NCBI GenBank assembly: GCA_964553325.1 | Contig: CAZKKI010000025.1 | Coordinates: 1 to 64,000 of the forward strand | Direction: 5' to 3' | DNA from: BMS3ABIN04 sp964553325 | GTDB lineage: Bacteria > Bacteroidota > Ignavibacteria > Ignavibacteriales > Melioribacteraceae | Length of the DNA stretch: 64,000 bases | In this document: piece after piece, positions 45,881 to 55,500 of the stretch | Layout: every line of letters starts with the position of its first letter | How positions within the stretch are numbered: the first letter of the stretch is position 1 | Notes under the pieces: model-generated | The model's input: the letters and a program-made list of their open reading frames with translations, nothing else | Database searches by the model: none | Told to the model about the DNA's origin: nothing | Made by a program: the position numbers and the translations under genes

Positions 45881-47075
45881 AACGATTTTTCTTTCCGCAG
45901 TTACAACTCTGTTCATAGTTTCAGCTGGCTTTGCATATTTTTATTATACCAAAATAAAAGAAAGCAAAACCGAAAACGGCAACGGTGAAATGGTGGTTCA
46001 GCATGCGGCAAACAATTTTGTAATCGACAGTAAAAAAGATACATCGAACGATAGAAGCACAGCTAACAATAGTTTGTACAATTCGCGCCAGACGGTGATT
46101 ACCAAAACCGTCGCCAAAGTTAGTCCGGCTGTTGTAGGAATTACCGTTACGGAAATACAGAAATACAGAGATTTTTGGAGTTACGATCCGTTCTTCAGAG
46201 AATTTTTTGGCGATAGGGTTTATTTACGCGAAGTTAAAGGATTGGGTTCGGGAACATTGATTTCCCCCGACGGTTATATCATAACCAACGACCACGTTGC
46301 AGGTAACGCAGTAAAAATAATCGTTACGTTAACGGACGGCCGGCATTTCGATGCGAAAATTGTTGGGTCGGATATTACCTCCGACGTTTGTCTTCTAAAA
46401 ATCGATTCGGAAAACCTCCCCTATCTGAAATTCGGAGATTCCGACGATATTCTCATCGGTGAATGGGTAATTGCTCTTGGCAACCCGTTCGGATTGTTCG
46501 AATTAAACAAAAAACCGACCGTGACCGTTGGTGTGGTGAGCTCCCTAGGAATGAATTTGGGAGTTCAAAAAAACAGATATTATTACGATATGATTCAAAC
46601 CGACGCGGCCATCAATACCGGAAACAGCGGCGGACCGCTTGTAAATAGTATCGGTGAAATAATCGGTATGAACACTTTAATTTATTCCGGCAGTGGCGGA
46701 AATATCGGCGTGGGATTTGCCATCCCGATTAACAAAGTAAAAGAAATAATCGCCGACCTAAAAGAATACGGAAAAGTTGACCGCAATTTCTGGACAGGTT
46801 TAAGCATCCAAACAATTACGGAAGGAATAGCCAAGTATTTTAATTTGAAAAATACCGAAGGCGTTATTGTTACCGATATTGTTCCGGATTCACCGGCGGA
46901 CAAAGCGGGGTTGCAAGTTGCCGATATTATTTTGGAAATGAATAAAGTTAAAATTAACGACGACGTTACAATGATAAACCTTTTACATACTTTCAAAACA
47001 AACGATACCGTACAATTCAAAATTTTGCGAAAGGGTGAAACTTTAATCAAAACAATGATTTTGGAACCGAAATGA
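45867..47075 (+). CDS. HtrA/DegP-type serine protease with one PDZ domain
   Basis: 402 residues. An N-terminal membrane anchor (about 7-27) puts the body in the periplasm. The trypsin-like domain holds the triad H143 (NDHVAG), D173 (SDVCLL) and S254 (GNSGGP). A single PDZ domain follows (about 300-395, with SPADKAGLQVADIILEMN). One PDZ plus an anchor is the DegS/HhoA layout rather than DegP. It should degrade or sense misfolded envelope proteins. Overlaps plsY at its start and purB by four bases at its end. Confidence 0.92.
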   Translation: MSTFKTIFLSAVTTLFIVSAGFAYFYYTKIKESKTENGNGEMVVQHAANNFVIDSKKDTSNDRSTANNSLYNSRQTVITKTVAKVSPAVVGITVTEIQKYRDFWSYDPFFREFFGDRVYLREVKGLGSGTLISPDGYIITNDHVAGNAVKIIVTLTDGRHFDAKIVGSDITSDVCLLKIDSENLPYLKFGDSDDILIGEWVIALGNPFGLFELNKKPTVTVGVVSSLGMNLGVQKNRYYYDMIQTDAAINTGNSGGPLVNSIGEIIGMNTLIYSGSGGNIGVGFAIPINKVKEIIADLKEYGKVDRNFWTGLSIQTITEGIAKYFNLKNTEGVIVTDIVPDSPADKAGLQVADIILEMNKVKINDDVTMINLLHTFKTNDTVQFKILRKGETLIKTMILEPK

Positions 47076-48370
47076 TAGAACGATATACACGCGCCGAAAT
47101 GGGCAGAATTTGGGAAGACGAATTTAAATTTTCCACATGGTTGAAAATCGAAATTCTCGCTTGCGAAGCACGTGCACACTTGGGTGAAATTCCGGTCGAG
47201 GACGTCGAAGAAATAAAAGCAAAAGCTTCCTTCGATGTTAAACGTATTTTGGAAATTGAAGAAGAAACAAAGCACGATGTTATAGCATTTTTAACGAACG
47301 TTGCCGAATATGTCGGTCCCGCCTCGCGTCATATTCACTACGGTATGACAAGCTCAGATATTCTTGATACAACCCTTGCATACCAAATGAAAAAGGCGGG
47401 CGAAATCATACTTGACGACTTACAAAAATTGAAAGAAGTTCTCAAACGCAGAGCACTTGAACACAAGTATACACTTTGCGTAGGGAGAAGTCACGGTATT
47501 CATGCCGAACCTACTACTTTCGGATTAAAGTTTGCTCTTTGGTACGAAGAAATAAAACGTAACATAAAACGCTTGGAAGATGCTATTGAAAATATTAGCG
47601 TCGGACAAATATCCGGTGCGGTAGGTACGTTCGATCACCTATCGCCCAAAGTGGAAGAATACGTTTGTGAAAAAATGGGATTGAAACCGGCGCCGGTTTC
47701 AACTCAAATAATTCAGCGCGACCGTCATGCACAGTTTTTAAGCACACTTGCCGTTATTGGAGCAACACTCGAAAAAATTGCGGTTGAAATAAGACATTTA
47801 CAACGAACCGAAGTTTTGGAAGCGGAAGAGTATTTTTCAAAAGGACAAAAAGGTTCTTCGGCAATGCCGCACAAAAGAAATCCGATTGTATCGGAAAGAA
47901 TTTCCGGATTGGCCAGATTACTTAGAAGCAATGCGGTTGCAGCTTTGGAAAACGTAGCGCTCTGGCACGAACGCGATATTTCACACTCTTCCGTTGAAAG
48001 AGTGATAGTTCCCGATAGCACAATAGCCTTGGATTATATGCTGAATCTGGCAATTAACTTAATTGACAATCTGATTATCTATCCTGAAAATGCCATTGAG
48101 AATCTTAATAAAACCAGAGGTTTGATATATTCCCAAAAGGTTTTACTCAAGCTTGTGGAAAAAGGATTGACACGCGAAGAAGCTTATAAAATGGTACAAG
48201 AACCGGCAATGCACGTTTGGCGAAACAAGTCAACCGACTTAAAAACCGAACTGCTTAAATCCGGAGAAGTAAGGAAACATCTTTCCGAAGAAGAAATTCA
48301 AAACGTGTTTGATGCTAATAAAATGTTGAAGAACGTCGATTATATTTTCAAACGTTCTGTGGAAAATTAA
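47072..48370 (+). CDS. purB: Adenylosuccinate lyase
   Basis: 432 residues, the usual bacterial length. It catalyses two fumarate-releasing steps of purine synthesis. Evidence: YTRAEMGRIW at the start, the HYGMTSSDILDT segment, the SHGIHAEPTTFG block with the catalytic His, and the superfamily signature GSSAMPHKRNP at about 260-270 with the catalytic Ser loop. Start ATG overlaps the protease stop (ATGA). Convergent with the ABC-transporter ATPase gene; only 16 bases lie between the stops and no terminator is visible. Confidence 0.96.
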   Translation: MIERYTRAEMGRIWEDEFKFSTWLKIEILACEARAHLGEIPVEDVEEIKAKASFDVKRILEIEEETKHDVIAFLTNVAEYVGPASRHIHYGMTSSDILDTTLAYQMKKAGEIILDDLQKLKEVLKRRALEHKYTLCVGRSHGIHAEPTTFGLKFALWYEEIKRNIKRLEDAIENISVGQISGAVGTFDHLSPKVEEYVCEKMGLKPAPVSTQIIQRDRHAQFLSTLAVIGATLEKIAVEIRHLQRTEVLEAEEYFSKGQKGSSAMPHKRNPIVSERISGLARLLRSNAVAALENVALWHERDISHSSVERVIVPDSTIALDYMLNLAINLIDNLIIYPENAIENLNKTRGLIYSQKVLLKLVEKGLTREEAYKMVQEPAMHVWRNKSTDLKTELLKSGEVRKHLSEEEIQNVFDANKMLKNVDYIFKRSVEN

Positions 48371-48386
48371 TATTTCATTAGCCCTT

Positions 48387-49466
48387 TTAAATCAACACTC
48401 CGTTATCGTCAAATAAATGAAGTTTTTTCTTTTTAAATGAAATCATCACCGTATTTAAGTTCGGTTCCGTAAAAATATTAGAACGTGCAACCAACTTGAT
48501 TCCGTTAAAATCCAAATAATATATTGTTTCCGCACCCAACGGTTCGATTAAATCAACACTGGCATTATACGTGTTTTCAGAATTTTCACCGATAATAATG
48601 TTTTCGGGTCTTATCCCCAGCGTAACATTCTTATTTGCGTACTTCAAATATCTATCGGAAATACAGGAATCAATATTAACGGAAAAATTGCTACGCATAA
48701 AATCAACTTTTTCCCCATTAATAATTAATTTGCCTTCAATAAAATTCATCGGCGGACTTCCAATAAATCCGGCAACAAATTTATTAACGGGATTATTGTA
48801 AATTTTTAACGGACGGTCAATTTGTTGTATAACCCCGGATTTCATAATAACAATTCGGTTTCCCATCGTCATCGCCTCGGTTTGATCGTGTGTAACATAT
48901 ATCATTGTTGTCCCTAGTGTTTGATGTAATTTCGAAATTTCCGCCCGCATCTGAACTCGCAATTTCGCATCTAAATTACTTAACGGTTCATCAAAAAGAA
49001 AAACTTTCGGTTTTCTCACGATTGCTCTTCCCAATGCAACTCGCTGTTTTTGGCCACCAGATAAAGCAGCCGGTTTTCTGTTTAATAAACTCCGTAATCC
49101 CAAAATTTCGGCCGTTTCCGTTACCCGCTTATCTATTTCGTGTTTCGGTAATTTTCTGATTGTAAGTCCGAACGCCATATTTTCATACACCGTCATATGA
49201 GGATAAAGAGCATAGTTTTGAAAAACCATAGCGATATCACGATCTTTCGGGGGAATGTTATTAACCAATTTATTATCTATGATTATTTCCCCGTTAGTTA
49301 TATCTTCCAAACCGGCAATCATCCTCAAGATTGTCGATTTCCCACATCCCGAAGGTCCGACCAATACAATAAATTCTTTATCGGCTATTTCCATACTGAA
49401 ATTGTCCACAGCCGTTTGTCCACCAGGATAAATTTTTGTTATATTCTTCAATATTACATTCGCCAT
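48387..49466 (-). CDS. Sugar ABC transporter ATPase (MalK/UgpC/MsmK family)
   Basis: 359 residues. Walker A GPSGCGKST (37-45), Q-loop MVFQNYALYPH, signature LSGGQ (135-139), Walker B FLFDEP (156-161) and the H-loop YVTHD near 191-195. The C-terminal third has the TOBE-type regulatory fold of the CUT1 subfamily (GIRPENIIIG). It powers the importer encoded just upstream. CUT1 clusters often lack a linked ATPase, so its presence suggests a dedicated transporter. Eighty bases separate it from the permease gene, the largest gap in the transporter group. Confidence 0.93.
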   Translation of the reverse strand: MANVILKNITKIYPGGQTAVDNFSMEIADKEFIVLVGPSGCGKSTILRMIAGLEDITNGEIIIDNKLVNNIPPKDRDIAMVFQNYALYPHMTVYENMAFGLTIRKLPKHEIDKRVTETAEILGLRSLLNRKPAALSGGQKQRVALGRAIVRKPKVFLFDEPLSNLDAKLRVQMRAEISKLHQTLGTTMIYVTHDQTEAMTMGNRIVIMKSGVIQQIDRPLKIYNNPVNKFVAGFIGSPPMNFIEGKLIINGEKVDFMRSNFSVNIDSCISDRYLKYANKNVTLGIRPENIIIGENSENTYNASVDLIEPLGAETIYYLDFNGIKLVARSNIFTEPNLNTVMISFKKKKLHLFDDNGVLI

Positions 49467-49546
49467 AATTCAGATTTCCATTTTTTCATTTCGTTGTCAA
49501 GTTCCGAAGACCAAATTTTTAAGAATTTATATAAGCTCTTTTAGAA

Positions 49547-50368
49547 TTACTCTTTTACACTTCCGAGCATAATCCCTTTAATATATTGCTTTTGAAGCAT
49601 CAAGAATATTAAGATTATCGGTAGAATCGTTATAACGGAACCGGCCATCATTAATTCCGGATCTTTTACATGTTCCCCCATGAGGTTTGCAAGAGCAACC
49701 GGCAATGTAAACATTGATTGATCCGTTAGAGCTACCAACGGCCAAATAAAATCGTTCCATGTACCCATAAAAGTAAACAATGCAAGTGTTACCAATATCG
49801 GTTTTATAATTGGCAAAAATATTTTGTAATAAATTTGAAAATCCGTTGCACCATCTATTTTAGCCGCTTGAATTAAACTATCGGGTATAGATTCGGCGTA
49901 TTGCTTAATAAGGAATATTCCGAAAATATTAGCCATGCCCGGAATAATAATCGCAAAATAAGTATTAATAACTCCCATTTCTTTAAGCATTAAAAATAAC
50001 GGTAACATTGTTACTTGAGCGGGAATTATCATCGAACTTAATAAAATCTTAAAAAGTTTATCTTTACCTGAAAATTCATACTTGGCAAAAGCGAATCCCG
50101 CTAATGAATTAAAAAATAAAGAGACCAATGTTACACTAATAGATATTACCAAGCTATTGATAAAACTGGTTTTTATATTCAGTTTTGAGAACAATGTTTC
50201 GTATTGGATTAATGTAAATTTATCGGGGAAAAATCTAGGGGGAAAAACGGAAGCGTGTCCGTCTGCCATAAAGGAAGCTGAAAGCATCCATATAAAAGGT
50301 GCAAGAGTAAAAATTGCAATAATCATCAACAAAAAATTCAATATAATTATTTTCGTTTTACTATTCAT
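49547..50368 (-). CDS. Sugar ABC transporter permease (MalG-like)
   Basis: 273 residues, six membrane segments. The coupling-helix EAA motif reads AAKIDGATDFQIYYKIFLPIIKP, which contacts the ATPase. The N-terminus (ILNFLLMIIAIFTLAPFIWMLSASF) and the end KGIMLGSVKE, with the typical GxVKG/E finish, identify the MalG half of a CUT1 importer. It overlaps the MalF-like gene by 8 bases, so the two subunits are coupled. Confidence 0.92.
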   Translation of the reverse strand: MNSKTKIIILNFLLMIIAIFTLAPFIWMLSASFMADGHASVFPPRFFPDKFTLIQYETLFSKLNIKTSFINSLVISISVTLVSLFFNSLAGFAFAKYEFSGKDKLFKILLSSMIIPAQVTMLPLFLMLKEMGVINTYFAIIIPGMANIFGIFLIKQYAESIPDSLIQAAKIDGATDFQIYYKIFLPIIKPILVTLALFTFMGTWNDFIWPLVALTDQSMFTLPVALANLMGEHVKDPELMMAGSVITILPIILIFLMLQKQYIKGIMLGSVKE

Positions 50369-51251
50369 TTCGCTTCAGCTTAAGTTGAATAATAGTTCCG
50401 GTAAAAATAACCGCAAATAGTACAAATGCTAAAGCGGCCGAATAACCCATGTTCCACCATCTAAAACCTTCTTGATACATATATTGCACAATGCTCAAAG
50501 TTGAATTCAACGGTCCTCCTTGAGTCATTATATACGGTTCGGCAAAAAGTTGAAAAAATCCGATCAACGTAATTATGCTAATAAACAATGTGGTGGGAGC
50601 AAGCATCGGTAAGGTTATTCTATAAAATTTTTGCCACGCGTTAGCTCCTTCCACTTCAGCGGCTTCATAAAGTTGTAAAGGTATGTTTTGCAAACCTGCT
50701 GTAAAAATAATCATATTATAACCGAAGTTTTTCCAGACAGCCAATAGAATAATTGAAGGCATAGCCCAATCAGGATCGCCCAGCCAATCGATAGGTGCAA
50801 TCCCGAAAAATCCCAAAAAGTAATTGAGCAAACCGAAATGAGGATGATAAATAAACCGCCAAACTATCGAAACTGCAACAAGAGTTGTAACTACAGGCAG
50901 AAAAAATGATAATCGGAAAAGAGATTTGAATTTAGCAAACTTTGAGTTCAACATGATTGCAGTAATTAAAGAAACCAAGACCGAAAGCGGACCTGCAACA
51001 ATAACAAAGTAAAAAGTATTTTTAAATGCCTGCCAAAACAGCGGATCGTTAATAAGATTAATGTAATTATCTAAACCTATAAATCTTGTATATTTCCAAT
51101 CGGCAATGGAGTATATTCCAAAATCGGTAAAACTCATAACAAACGCAGCAATAACGGGTAAGAAGAAAAATATGAAAATGGAAAGGAGCGCAGGGGCAAG
51201 AAAAAGAAAAATCGATTTTTTTAAAATGCTATTTTTTATTCTAGCGATCAC
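50361..51251 (-). CDS. Sugar ABC transporter permease (MalF-like)
   Basis: 296 residues, six membrane segments. The EAA loop is EAAEVEGANAWQKFYRITLPMLAP. The N-terminus (FLAPALLSIFIFFFLPVIAAFVMSF) and PYIMTQGGPLNST near the end are typical of the MalF/UgpA group, without the long periplasmic loop of E. coli MalF. Forms the channel with the MalG-like protein. Overlaps the binding-protein gene by 11 bases and the MalG-like gene by 8. Confidence 0.92.
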   Translation of the reverse strand: MIARIKNSILKKSIFLFLAPALLSIFIFFFLPVIAAFVMSFTDFGIYSIADWKYTRFIGLDNYINLINDPLFWQAFKNTFYFVIVAGPLSVLVSLITAIMLNSKFAKFKSLFRLSFFLPVVTTLVAVSIVWRFIYHPHFGLLNYFLGFFGIAPIDWLGDPDWAMPSIILLAVWKNFGYNMIIFTAGLQNIPLQLYEAAEVEGANAWQKFYRITLPMLAPTTLFISIITLIGFFQLFAEPYIMTQGGPLNSTLSIVQYMYQEGFRWWNMGYSAALAFVLFAVIFTGTIIQLKLKRNE

Positions 51252-52506
51252 TTTTCTTTAAAATCCATCTTCTTTTTTCCAAAATCTTGTTTACATCCTC
51301 ATCCAGTAATTTTAATGCTTCATCGGTATTCATTTTATTTCTAACAACGTATTCAACATATTGTGGTAACTTAGAAAAAACTATTTGTTCCCATTCCGGA
51401 ACTTTGGGCGGTGATTTAACATTTTTAAATTGCTCGTAAAATGCTTTTACAAACTCATTTTCAATCAATAAAATATCGTTCCATGCATTTCTCACCGCCG
51501 GTAAATCATTTACTAATTTATAAAATTTAATTTGAGTTTTTGTTTGAGAAAGATATTCAATTAGTTTCCACGCTGCAGTTTTGTTTCTCGATTTTTTATT
51601 GATTACAAGACTCGATCCGCCTGCTAAAGAAATACCCGGATACTTTCCGCTTTTAGACGGTAACGGTGCTATCCCCCAGTTATCCTTTAAGGAATCAGGC
51701 ATCCATTTTTTTATTTCTTTTACATTCCAAGGACCCGAAAAAAACATATTAATATACCCATCCCGAAACGCCTGATAAATATTTGTTACTTGCGATATAC
51801 CAATCGGCGATAACTTTTCTTTATGGTATTTTGTTAAGTAATTAAATGCTTCTTTAAATTCAAGTGATGAAAAATTACCGTAACAATAGTTATCCTTTAA
51901 GATTGTAGCACCGTTTTGCATTCCGAAAATAATATATGGTGTCCAATCGTTTATAGGTATATATATAGGATATTTTGATTCATCGTTTAAAAGCGTCTTA
52001 ATTTTTTTTGAAATTACGTAAAGCTGTTCCCATGTATGCGGAGGACCCGGAGAGCCTGCTTTTCTTAAAACGTCGGATCTATAAAATAAAACACGTGTAT
52101 CAATATACCAAGGAATTCCATAAACAATGGAATCGATAATATTTGCTTCCCATATTCCTTTGAAATAGTTATCCGCATTTACTATTTCCGAATGTTCAAG
52201 ATAACCGTTCAAGTCTTCCAACGCCAAAAGGGATTGAAATTGAGGGAGCCAAGTGTTTCCAAGCTGGAAAACATCGGGCAACATATTGCTTGCATAAGCG
52301 GTAATCAGCTTTTCCTGAGCCGCCGACCACGGCACTTGTTGTACAACAATCTTTATATCAGGATTCTTTACTTCAAATTCTTTTATTATATGAGTAACGT
52401 ATTCCCCCTCAACACCCAATCCCCAAAAAACAATTTCGGTATTTTCTTCTTTTTTAGATATACAACTTGTTAATAATAATATTATCAATAAGTATCTGAC
52501 TAACAT
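51241..52506 (-). CDS. Sugar-binding lipoprotein of the ABC importer
   Basis: 421 residues of the solute-binding protein family 1 (PF01547-like). The N-terminus ends in the lipobox LLTSC with Cys15, so it is a lipoprotein held at the membrane. The fold starts EIVFWGLGVEGEYVTHIIKEF and has PDVFQLGNTWLPQF and GSSLVINKKSRNKTAAWKLIEYLS. Several tryptophans lie in likely binding positions. It should deliver oligosaccharides released by the two secreted enzymes encoded upstream. In Listeria a comparable binding protein serves beta-1,2-glucooligosaccharides; whether this one does is inference. Confidence 0.9.
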   Translation of the reverse strand: MLVRYLLIILLLTSCISKKEENTEIVFWGLGVEGEYVTHIIKEFEVKNPDIKIVVQQVPWSAAQEKLITAYASNMLPDVFQLGNTWLPQFQSLLALEDLNGYLEHSEIVNADNYFKGIWEANIIDSIVYGIPWYIDTRVLFYRSDVLRKAGSPGPPHTWEQLYVISKKIKTLLNDESKYPIYIPINDWTPYIIFGMQNGATILKDNYCYGNFSSLEFKEAFNYLTKYHKEKLSPIGISQVTNIYQAFRDGYINMFFSGPWNVKEIKKWMPDSLKDNWGIAPLPSKSGKYPGISLAGGSSLVINKKSRNKTAAWKLIEYLSQTKTQIKFYKLVNDLPAVRNAWNDILLIENEFVKAFYEQFKNVKSPPKVPEWEQIVFSKLPQYVEYVVRNKMNTDEALKLLDEDVNKILEKRRWILKKSDR

Positions 52507-52547
52507 TAATTATTTTTGTATTTAATTTATTATATTTTTAATATTTT

Positions 52548-55500
52548 TTATTTTAGTAGTACCATTTTTTTAGTTTGAATAAAATCGGCAGTAATAATTC
52601 TATAAATATAAACTCCTGAAGCAAGATTTGAAGCATCAAAAATAATTTTATGATGTCCTGCCTCAATAAGCTCATTTACCAACACCTTGATTCGGTTCCC
52701 TAGTAAATCGTACACAATTATTTTCACGTTTTGCGATTTAGGTAAAGAATAATCAATTATCGTGTACGGATTAAAAGGATTAGGATAATTTTGTGATAAT
52801 TCATAACTAAGATTTAGACTTGCAGCTTCCTCTTCTACATCTTGGTTATTTGAATATTCTAAACTTGTTACTGGGCAATATATATCCCAATCCCCGTTTC
52901 TATCGTCTTGCCATACAATTTGAAAGCCTCGGTTTTTTCCCAAATATGTAATTGCCGGTGCAATTTGATTTGATTCCGGTCGTTTTGAATGAACTCTTGA
53001 ATTGCCGCCTATTTTGTTACCATCATAAGAATATTTTTGATAGTAAATATCCATCGATCCTTCTCTGCTATCTTGCCACACAATAGTAAAATTCCCGGAC
53101 GAATCTAATGCGATATCCGGCTTACATATAGCTGGGCTATAATTATTTGAACATACTGTAAGTATGCTATTTTGCAATACTCCGTACTGATTATAAATGG
53201 CAGCATAAACATTTCGCTGAGAAGATGTGGTATCAAGCCATACAACAACAAAATTACCATCTTCACTCATAGCAGCTGATGGTTTAATTGAGGATTTATA
53301 TGATCCGCTAATTTTAAAATTTGACCCATTCGGTGTTCCATCAGAATTGAAAATCTGACCATATATTTCATCATCTCCGTTCCTCTCGTCATGCCACACA
53401 ACTAGGAAATTACCGTTAGCAGCCATACAGATATCCGGATAGTTTTGATCCTCTTCGGTATTATCATCATTTACTTTTATATTATTATTTACTTTTCTTC
53501 CTAAACTATCAATCAATTGAATAAAAATATCTTTCCCGTTTTCAATCCCAGTCCACGCAGCAACAAAATTATTATTTTTGCTCGATGCAATTGCACAAGT
53601 TTGTTCGCTAGAAAAAATCGGTTGATCATTAATTAAAAATCTAGATGTTGTAGAAGTATCATTAAATGTGAATAATTTTCCGTAAATATTATTATATTCA
53701 TACCAAGTTATCAAATACCCACCGTTTTCATTAATTGCTACTTTAGGTTTTGTATAGATTGAATCGATAGAATTAACTTTTTTATTCACCCCGTTAACTC
53801 TAAATTTACCTATACTGTTATCAACAGAGTAAAATTCTTGAGCATATATAAAGTCTTTATTATCATTTCTTCTATCGTTCCACACCGTAACGTACTGCCC
53901 CGAATTATTAGCAGCCGTTGCGGGAGTGAGTTGTGAAGCGCCTGTCATATCATCATTTACTCTCAAATCGGGAGTAAATAATTCGTTTAACGCAAAATTA
54001 ATATATTCGTTTGTGTTCAAATAATTCCATATTAATTTCGACCGAAAATTCTCAATCATTAAAAGCATTGGACCTTGGTCTATTGCAAAAAAATTATTTT
54101 TATACATTGGGAATTTTGACCAAGCCCCGCTTTTAATTGACGAAGTATCAGTGTAACTGTCTCTGAACCCATAATTCCCCGTCCATAATTGTGTATTTAA
54201 ATAGTAATTTTTTAAAACATCATAAACTAAGTTGGAATTAAAACCGTCTGAATAAGCGGCAAACCCCATCATACTTACTGCACCGTACACAGGTACAGTA
54301 CCATTATTTTCTCCATAATATACCCCGTTAAAATTTGGATCATCATTACTTTGTTTTGTAGGCAATGCTCCATTTTCTCCGAAATACATTGTATCAATCC
54401 CTGCAGAAATTTGCTCGGTTGCTGTAAGTCCCCAACTATTTTCATTATAAGTAGGTACGTTTGTTCTACCCGATCCGTCAATGCCTGCAATACAATAATC
54501 TCTATTAGCATATCCGGCTTCAACGGAATTATCGAACCAGTCAATACCTTGAGCATCCGTTTTGTTATGCAAGTTTAACCAACAATGTGTAAAAAAGTAC
54601 TGAAACAACGAACCGTTCCATGAATTTACAATTGTATGGTTATTATAAGTTCCGATATCTCTGCTCCAAGAATAAAAACAATTTGACGGCACCGAGAAAG
54701 TTGGAGATCCAACCGCAAGAATATTTATAAGCATAACTTCATCCGTGTAAACATCCCAGTGACCAACAAAACCTTTTTCAGGAGACCAACCTAAATAGAA
54801 CTGATTTACCGATTTGTCATAAAACCATGCCCAATCAATTCTTCGATAAAGCTTTTCGGCCAAATTAACGATTGTCGAATTATTTTTAAAATACTCACGT
54901 GCCAATAAAACTCCCGCCATAAGAATACCGGTATCGACCACAGACAATTCTACCGGTTCTTTACCAGGGGATACTTGTTTTCGTAACCCTGTTTCAGCAT
55001 CTAGAAAATGGTAATAAAATCCTTTATAACCGTTAGTCCCAATAATATCCGGTCCTTGCGGTGTACTCCATAAATTAGTTAAAACCTTTATTATATAATT
55101 TTCCGCTTCTGTTTCCGATATCCAACCTCTTTGTGCTGCTATCACAGTAGCTCCCAAACCAAATCCCGTACCGGCTACAGTTGCAAGATCTAAAAAGTTG
55201 GCTCTATCAAAAACAAGACCTGTTGCATCATTAGAACATTCTTTAAAGTAATTATAAGTTCTTCGTTCGACAAGATCTAAAAAATTTTCATCGAAATCAT
55301 CATTCTCCCAATAAACTTCATTGGTATCGACAAATTGTAAATCATCAATATAAAATTTTCCCGAGGTATTACTAGCGGTACTATTATCAAGAGAAATAAC
55401 AACTTCCGTAACTTTTTTTGGATCGAAGCTTCCGTAAACGGCAAGACTATCGGTATCAAAAGGAATAACCCATTGTCGCCAATTATTACCAACGCCACTC

